Assembly (NCBI GenBank): GCA_002404395.1
Contig: DHJP01000098.1
Coordinates: forward strand, 362-14,530
DNA length: 14,169 bases
Direction of reading: 5' to 3'
Origin: Clostridiales bacterium UBA4717
GTDB taxonomy: Bacteria; Bacillota; Clostridia; Oscillospirales; CAG-272
Shown here: one piece after another, positions 10,226-14,169 of the stretch
Layout: the number at the start of each line of letters is the position of its first letter
How positions within the stretch are numbered: the first letter of the stretch is position 1
Notes under the pieces: generated by a model
The model's input: only the letters and a program-made list of their open reading frames with translations
Database searches by the model: none
What the model was told of the DNA's origin: nothing
Position numbers and translations under genes: made by a program

Positions 10226-10254
10226 ATTATAGCACCGTCAATTGCCCTTGTCAA
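10226..10254 (-). promoter_or_regulatory. Consensus promoter of the T-box/trpXYZ unit
   Basis: On the minus strand a perfect TTGACA (10249-10254), 17 nt, and a perfect TATAAT (10226-10231). Transcription would start near 10219, at the correct distance before stem I of the T-box. Control is therefore mainly after initiation, through the leader. Confidence 0.92.
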
Positions 10255-10271
10255 GAGTTTTTTGAAAAAAA

Positions 10272-10880
10272 TTATTTTTTCTGAGTTTTTTCAAGTTCGG
10301 ATTCTTCGATGAATTTCAGCGCGCGCGTATCGCCCGACATATCGACAATTGCAAGCGAGTGGAGATTGACTCCCGAGGCGCGCAGGGAAGCGCCTCCCTT
10401 TTGAAACGCCTTTTCGATACAGATGCCGACGCCGCAAAGCGTTGCGCCTGCCTGACGTACGAGATCGATCATTCCGTGCGCAGCTTCACCGTTTGCGAGA
10501 AAGTCGTCGATTATAAGCACTCTGTCCTCTTTGCCGAGGAAGGTCTTTGAAACTCTTATTGTATATTCTCTGCCGTGAGTGAAGCTCATTACCTGTGCGC
10601 TGTATGTATCCGGATCAAGGTTGCGTGTCTGATACTTTTTGGCAAAAAGCACCTTCGCACCGTCAAAATACTGAGCTGTGATCGCCGCGATCGCTATGCC
10701 CGAGGCTTCGACCGTAAGCAGCTTGTTTATGCCGAGACCCTTGAAAAGCCGTGCAAATTCTTTGCCCATTTCGTTTAACAGCTCAACGTCGATCATGTGG
10801 TTTAAAAAGTTGTTTACTTTAAGCACTCCGCCGTCGAGCATTTCGCCGTCGGTAAGTATTTTTTCTTCAAGAAGTTTCAT
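10272..10880 (-). CDS. xpt: Xanthine phosphoribosyltransferase (Xpt)
   Basis: Xpt converts xanthine and PRPP to XMP and diphosphate in the cytoplasm (purine salvage). The 202-residue protein follows B. subtilis Xpt along its length: LKVNNFLNHMID (20-31), TVEASGIA (56-63), and the PRPP loop VLIIDDFLANGEA (121-133) followed by AAHG. A Lys/Glu-rich tail ends it. GAGGG lies 11 nt before the ATG, preceded by a GC triloop hairpin. The gene lies 65 nt after the dockerin gene with no visible promoter between, so it may be read through from there. I see no purine riboswitch upstream, unlike many xpt genes. No terminator was seen between xpt and the T-box promoter. Confidence 0.95.
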   Translation of the reverse strand: MKLLEEKILTDGEMLDGGVLKVNNFLNHMIDVELLNEMGKEFARLFKGLGINKLLTVEASGIAIAAITAQYFDGAKVLFAKKYQTRNLDPDTYSAQVMSFTHGREYTIRVSKTFLGKEDRVLIIDDFLANGEAAHGMIDLVRQAGATLCGVGICIEKAFQKGGASLRASGVNLHSLAIVDMSGDTRALKFIEESELEKTQKK

Positions 10881-10897
10881 TTTTTATTTGACCCTCT

Positions 10898-10920
10898 GCC
10901 GCCGTAGGCGGCTCAAAAAA
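10898..10920 (-). repeat. GC triloop hairpin upstream of xpt
   Basis: On the minus strand a run of six T and GA are followed by GCCGCC, TAC, GGCGGC and then AGAGGG, which includes the xpt ribosome binding site. Positions 10899-10920 are identical to 1-22. Confidence 0.7.
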
Positions 10921-10945
10921 CAAACGATGGTTTTGGACTTCGATA

Positions 10946-13351
10946 TCAGATTCCGTATCTCGGAGAATATACGTCGCGGTCGGCACCGCTGTCGTCAGTG
11001 TCCGACGACAAGTTTTCATACCCGCGCCAGCCGGCGAGTTTGCGCGCAAGCCTTACAGCGTCAGAAAGCGTTACGTTTCCGTCGCCGTTTATATCGGCAC
11101 TGAGCGTGTAAAATATATTTTCGCCGCGGCTTGAATAATTTAAATAACGCAGCATGAGTAACATATCAAGCGTATCTGTTTCTCCGTCGCCGTTGACGTC
11201 GCCGATGACTTTATCATACGCCGAGTTGAAGCCGAAAGGCAGATAGTTGTTGCTTATGACGTAATAAGTCGAGTTTACATCTACCTTGTAATGGTTAAGC
11301 TTGGCAAGATCGTATTCGTTTACTTTATAGCCGCTTTCGATCCCGTACATGAAGTTGTCCGCACGCGAGGCAGTGCGGTATGAGATCGCGCTTTTTTTCA
11401 TCACGTATACGTTGTCCGACAGCTTATACGCATTATCCGAATTGATCGGTCTGGCTCTCAGTCCGCTGTTTTCGGTGAACAGGTTTATGTTGTCGTGCAT
11501 ACGGAAGTTTTCGTAGACCGAATAGCTGACGGCACTGCCGCCGTAGAAGAAATTGTAGTCCTTGTTTTCACGCTGATTGCTCCAGCCGTAGCCGGCGTAC
11601 AGCGTATAGTTGTCATAAAGCTCGACGTCGCGCATAGTGCCGATCGTGCCGTATGTTTCGTGGTTCTCAAGACTCGTGGTGAGCCAGAATTCAAGTCCCG
11701 AGTTGCAGTATTCGGCGATATTGTCGTGCATTTTTACGTTTTGTATCGTAACGCTTCTGTCGGTCACGTTCCCCTGCGCGGTAAAGGCACAGTCGTAGCA
11801 TTGATACGCATAGTTGTGGTGCACGTAAAAATTGTCGGCGTTTGTCCAGGATTCGATCGCGTTTCCGAGACCGTTTCCGCCGATGAAGCCGATCACACAA
11901 TAGCTGACGGTGTAGTTCTTCGCATTGAAGATCCCCACTCCGTGATTTCCGAAGTATTTGAGGCAAAGATTGTTGACGGTAATATTCTGCGAGCCGGGAT
12001 TGCTCCTTATTCCGTTTCCGGCTTTGACTATTTCAAAGGTTTCAAAGGCGTTTCCGGGATTTCCGTATTCCGAATAGACGAAAAACTTCTTCGATTCGGG
12101 GTTATAGTAATATTCAAGGTCGCTTTTAAGGTTGCTCTCATCGTTGAACTCAAGCTGCGACGAGTTGTCGCAATACGATCTGCCGTTAAAACAGCTGCCG
12201 TGTTCGACCCGATATGACGAACCGGCTTTTTTCTCGACCTTGATCCCCCAAAGCGTTTCGTTGTCCGCGACTATGTTGCAAGGCTTGTTTTCGGGTTCAA
12301 ACGTGTCCGCAAACTCCCATATATTCGGATATGCTTCGTTCCATTTTGACGGATCCTTGCCGTCGACCGAGCCGAGGAAAAGCGGCTTTGCTCCCGAACC
12401 GTAGGCGGTGTAGGTCACGCCGTTTTGCGTTCTTAACTGCTCGCGCCAGACACCGGTGCGTTCAAAGTACACGCCGGCGCCTTCGGAAAATTCGAAATTG
12501 TTGACCTTATCGACCGTTTTCCAAGCCTCGGAGGGTGATTTTCCGCTGTTTGAATCATCACCGTGCGCGGAGGAAACATAGTATTTGACGCCGGATACTT
12601 CAAGCGATTCGTTGTTTGCAAGTATCCGTGCCTTGAGAAGCGCGGCATCGTCTAAATATCCGCGGATCGCACGCTCGTCATCACCGCGCAGATCCACCGA
12701 GTCAAGCCCGAACAGTTCGCGGTACGCCGCGTCTTCAAGCTGTGAGTATTGATATTCGCGTGCCTCCGACTCATTTCCGAAAAAGCCGAGAAATTCTATA
12801 TCGATATGCGAAGCCGTTTTGAGATTTTTGCTGTGCGAACCCCAGAATTTGAATGTGATCGTAGACTGAACGCTTTCTTCCGGAAGCGCGGTCACGGTGT
12901 CCCCGATATTGATAACATCGGTATTCCACTCATTGTTGTTTGTGAGTCTCACTGTGCTTTTGAGCCAGGTATGGCCGCCCTCGGCGGTAATATAGTCGAG
13001 CTGCAGATTCGGCGCGGCGATGTCGGTGCGGTATTTTATAAGCATGAACCGGCCTGCAAGCGGATCGGTCTCCATATAATTCGGACTCAGCGTCATTAAC
13101 AGATCACCGTTGTCGTAAGTTCCCGCTTCGGCGCTCAGGCGAACAAAGCGCGTTCCGTTCTCGGACTCTTGGGTGAGAGTTATGTCGCTTGTGACGCGGT
13201 ATGCGCTGTTATTATATTTAAAATCATTTGCGTCAAAAATGCATCTGACGCCTGCGTCGCGAAAGCCCCCTGCCGAAGCTTCGGCAAGCACGCCGAGGGT
13301 CAGGACGGTCGGTATTATGAGAGCAAGCATCAGTGAAACGATCTTTTTCAT
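10946..13351 (-). CDS. Secreted right-handed beta-helix protein with C-terminal type I dockerin
   Basis: This 801-residue exported protein starts with a signal peptide: MKK, a hydrophobic core, and a likely cut after AEASA near residue 27. Residues ~30-195 form a beta-rich module ending in HIDIEFLGFFGNESEAREY, resembling carbohydrate-binding or sandwich modules. From ~256 (YYVSSAHGDDSNSGKSPSEA) a right-handed parallel beta-helix runs to about 700, with repeats such as NITVNNLCLKYFGNHGVGIF. This fold is common in polysaccharide lyases and glycosidases; I cannot name catalytic residues or substrate. Residues 717-774 are a type I dockerin, which would bind a cohesin on a scaffold. The ATG at 13351 was chosen because it begins the signal peptide; an upstream in-frame start at 13384 would spoil it. 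The fold and dockerin are clear, the enzyme activity is not. Confidence 0.9.
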   Translation of the reverse strand: MKKIVSLMLALIIPTVLTLGVLAEASAGGFRDAGVRCIFDANDFKYNNSAYRVTSDITLTQESENGTRFVRLSAEAGTYDNGDLLMTLSPNYMETDPLAGRFMLIKYRTDIAAPNLQLDYITAEGGHTWLKSTVRLTNNNEWNTDVINIGDTVTALPEESVQSTITFKFWGSHSKNLKTASHIDIEFLGFFGNESEAREYQYSQLEDAAYRELFGLDSVDLRGDDERAIRGYLDDAALLKARILANNESLEVSGVKYYVSSAHGDDSNSGKSPSEAWKTVDKVNNFEFSEGAGVYFERTGVWREQLRTQNGVTYTAYGSGAKPLFLGSVDGKDPSKWNEAYPNIWEFADTFEPENKPCNIVADNETLWGIKVEKKAGSSYRVEHGSCFNGRSYCDNSSQLEFNDESNLKSDLEYYYNPESKKFFVYSEYGNPGNAFETFEIVKAGNGIRSNPGSQNITVNNLCLKYFGNHGVGIFNAKNYTVSYCVIGFIGGNGLGNAIESWTNADNFYVHHNYAYQCYDCAFTAQGNVTDRSVTIQNVKMHDNIAEYCNSGLEFWLTTSLENHETYGTIGTMRDVELYDNYTLYAGYGWSNQRENKDYNFFYGGSAVSYSVYENFRMHDNINLFTENSGLRARPINSDNAYKLSDNVYVMKKSAISYRTASRADNFMYGIESGYKVNEYDLAKLNHYKVDVNSTYYVISNNYLPFGFNSAYDKVIGDVNGDGETDTLDMLLMLRYLNYSSRGENIFYTLSADINGDGNVTLSDAVRLARKLAGWRGYENLSSDTDDSGADRDVYSPRYGI
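11030..11203 (-). other. Type I dockerin domain
   Basis: Codons 717-774 of the beta-helix protein. Two duplicated calcium-loop and helix repeats are seen: DVNGDGETDTLDMLLMLRYL and, after a 13-residue spacer, DINGDGNVTLSDAVRLARKL. Both loops keep the Asp/Asn/Asp/Asp calcium ligands. An unusual tail of about 27 residues, rich in Asp and Ser, follows the domain. Confidence 0.92.
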
Positions 13352-13414
13352 GTTAATTTTTCCGCTGTCGGCGGCCTTTCGCAAAAGAATCGAATATTTA
13401 AAAATATCATGATA

Positions 13415-13443
13415 ATTTTACCACATAAGCCTGCCGATTGCAA
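13415..13443 (-). promoter_or_regulatory. Probable promoter of the dockerin protein gene
   Basis: On the minus strand TTGCAA (13438-13443), 17 nt, and TAAAAT (13415-13420), with a start expected near 13408 and a leader of about 57 nt. The boxes have two and one mismatches to consensus. A small CCGC/GCGG hairpin (13362-13374) precedes the start codon. Confidence 0.5.
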
Positions 13444-13492
13444 TAGAATCGCGCGGATTTTTTTGCCTTTGCAAAATAAAAGCAATATACTG

Positions 13493-14149
13493 TCATGAAG
13501 CGCCGTAAGCGCGCACATCAAATTCATCTTCCGAAATGCCGCCGCCCGAGCGTGTGATAGAGGTATATGCGCCCGGAACCTTTCCCGCGACTAACGTTTC
13601 GCAGAGGATCACCGATGTTTCCGCGTCGAGACGTTCCGAAAGTCCGGGCTCGGCAAGCCCGGAAGTAACCTTAAGCGTAAGCACTATCCGATGAAGCGTC
13701 TGATTTATCCCGGCGGACAGGAACTCGCTCTCGGTATCGCAGGAGACAGAATAGAGCGAGGAAAATTTAATATTCACGTGTGCGCCGCGACCGTAAAAAA
13801 ACGGGATCCCCGAAAGGCTTCCGAGCGAAATACGCATCGGATGCGACGTGTCGGAGATAAGCTTATTCCGAACCGAATCCGACAGCGTTGAGCGCAGTTT
13901 TGCGAGTTTGGCGGCATTTACCGAAAAGGAGCAGATCCCGTCGGGAGCATTTGCAGCACAGCTTATTATATCGCTCGTGTCGTCTATGTCGGCAAGCGCT
14001 GCGTCGAGCGCTGCGGTCAAACGGTTGTTAAGTTCCGCTTCCGCTTTTGTACGTATCAGCGGAAATACTTTTCCCGAAAGATAGGCGATAAAAAAGCTTG
14101 TGAGAGTCAAAATCACAAAGACAAACGTAAATACTCTGCGTTTTGCCAT
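13493..14149 (-). CDS. yunB: Sporulation protein YunB
   Basis: This 218-residue protein has one N-terminal membrane helix (about residues 7-27) after MAKRR, with the rest probably outside the mother-cell cytoplasm. The family core is well preserved: ISLGSLSGIPFFYGRGAHV (107-125), the ESEFLSAGINQTLHRI stretch (140-155), and ETLVAGKVPGAYTSI (184-198). YunB is made in the mother cell under sigma-E in B. subtilis and is needed for efficient spore formation; its exact role is unknown. I chose the ATG at 14149 because GGGG lies 6 nt upstream and MAKRR gives a clean membrane-anchor start. An ATG at 14161 would add four residues and has no such site. The promoter lies outside the window. Confidence 0.92.
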   Translation of the reverse strand: MAKRRVFTFVFVILTLTSFFIAYLSGKVFPLIRTKAEAELNNRLTAALDAALADIDDTSDIISCAANAPDGICSFSVNAAKLAKLRSTLSDSVRNKLISDTSHPMRISLGSLSGIPFFYGRGAHVNIKFSSLYSVSCDTESEFLSAGINQTLHRIVLTLKVTSGLAEPGLSERLDAETSVILCETLVAGKVPGAYTSITRSGGGISEDEFDVRAYGAS

Positions 14150-14169
14150 AAAAATCCCCATTCTGCCGC

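Noticed and set aside
10881..10945. Purine riboswitch before xpt
   Set aside because: The gap is too short and lacks the conserved loop sequences; only a GC hairpin and a ribosome binding site are present.
11495..12217. Plus-strand frame (240 codons) opposite the beta-helix gene
   Set aside because: It is a shadow of the minus-strand gene, with no ribosome binding site and no recognisable domain.
13444..13492. Terminator after yunB formed by TTTTGC and GCAAAA
   Set aside because: The stem is short and AT-rich, and the T-run follows it only on the plus strand, the wrong direction for yunB.

Overview
All recognisable genes in this window lie on the minus strand, so it reads from right to left. 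The gene content points to a spore-forming, Gram-positive Firmicute, probably a clostridium of the gut or rumen type. The evidence is a YunB sporulation protein, a tryptophan T-box leader, Firmicute-type promoters (TTGACA-like boxes, 17-nt spacers, TATAAT-like boxes) and a secreted protein with a type I dockerin. The species cannot be named from the sequence.

Layout in transcription order. (1) 14149-13493: yunB. (2) 13351-10946: a large secreted right-handed beta-helix protein ending in a dockerin, with its own probable promoter. (3) 10880-10272: xpt, xanthine phosphoribosyltransferase. (4) 10254-6893: a tryptophan-responsive unit with a near-perfect promoter, a T-box leader with a UGG specifier and intrinsic terminator, then trpX (lipoprotein), trpY (permease) and trpZ (ATPase), closed by a large terminator. 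(5) 6837-427: an F-type ATP synthase operon with its own promoter, in the order atpB-atpE-atpF-[delta/alpha]-atpG-atpD-atpC. (6) 1-420: no gene is visible. There is a probable minus-strand promoter and a structured leader for a gene that starts beyond the left edge.

The main finding is in the ATP synthase operon. There is no separate atpH (delta) gene. atpF stops 2 nt before atpA starts, and AtpA carries about 97 extra N-terminal residues that align well with the C-terminal, b-binding domain of delta/OSCP. The N-terminal helical domain of delta is missing from the locus. The peripheral stalk clamp is therefore fused to the alpha subunit, which is normally present in three copies per enzyme while delta is present in one. 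All other subunits look intact, and the c-ring residues suggest proton coupling.

A second feature is a family of short GC-rich hairpins, often with three-base loops. They sit just upstream of many gene starts here: atpC, atpF, atpE, trpX, xpt, the gene off the left edge and perhaps yunB. Two copies share 22 identical bases.
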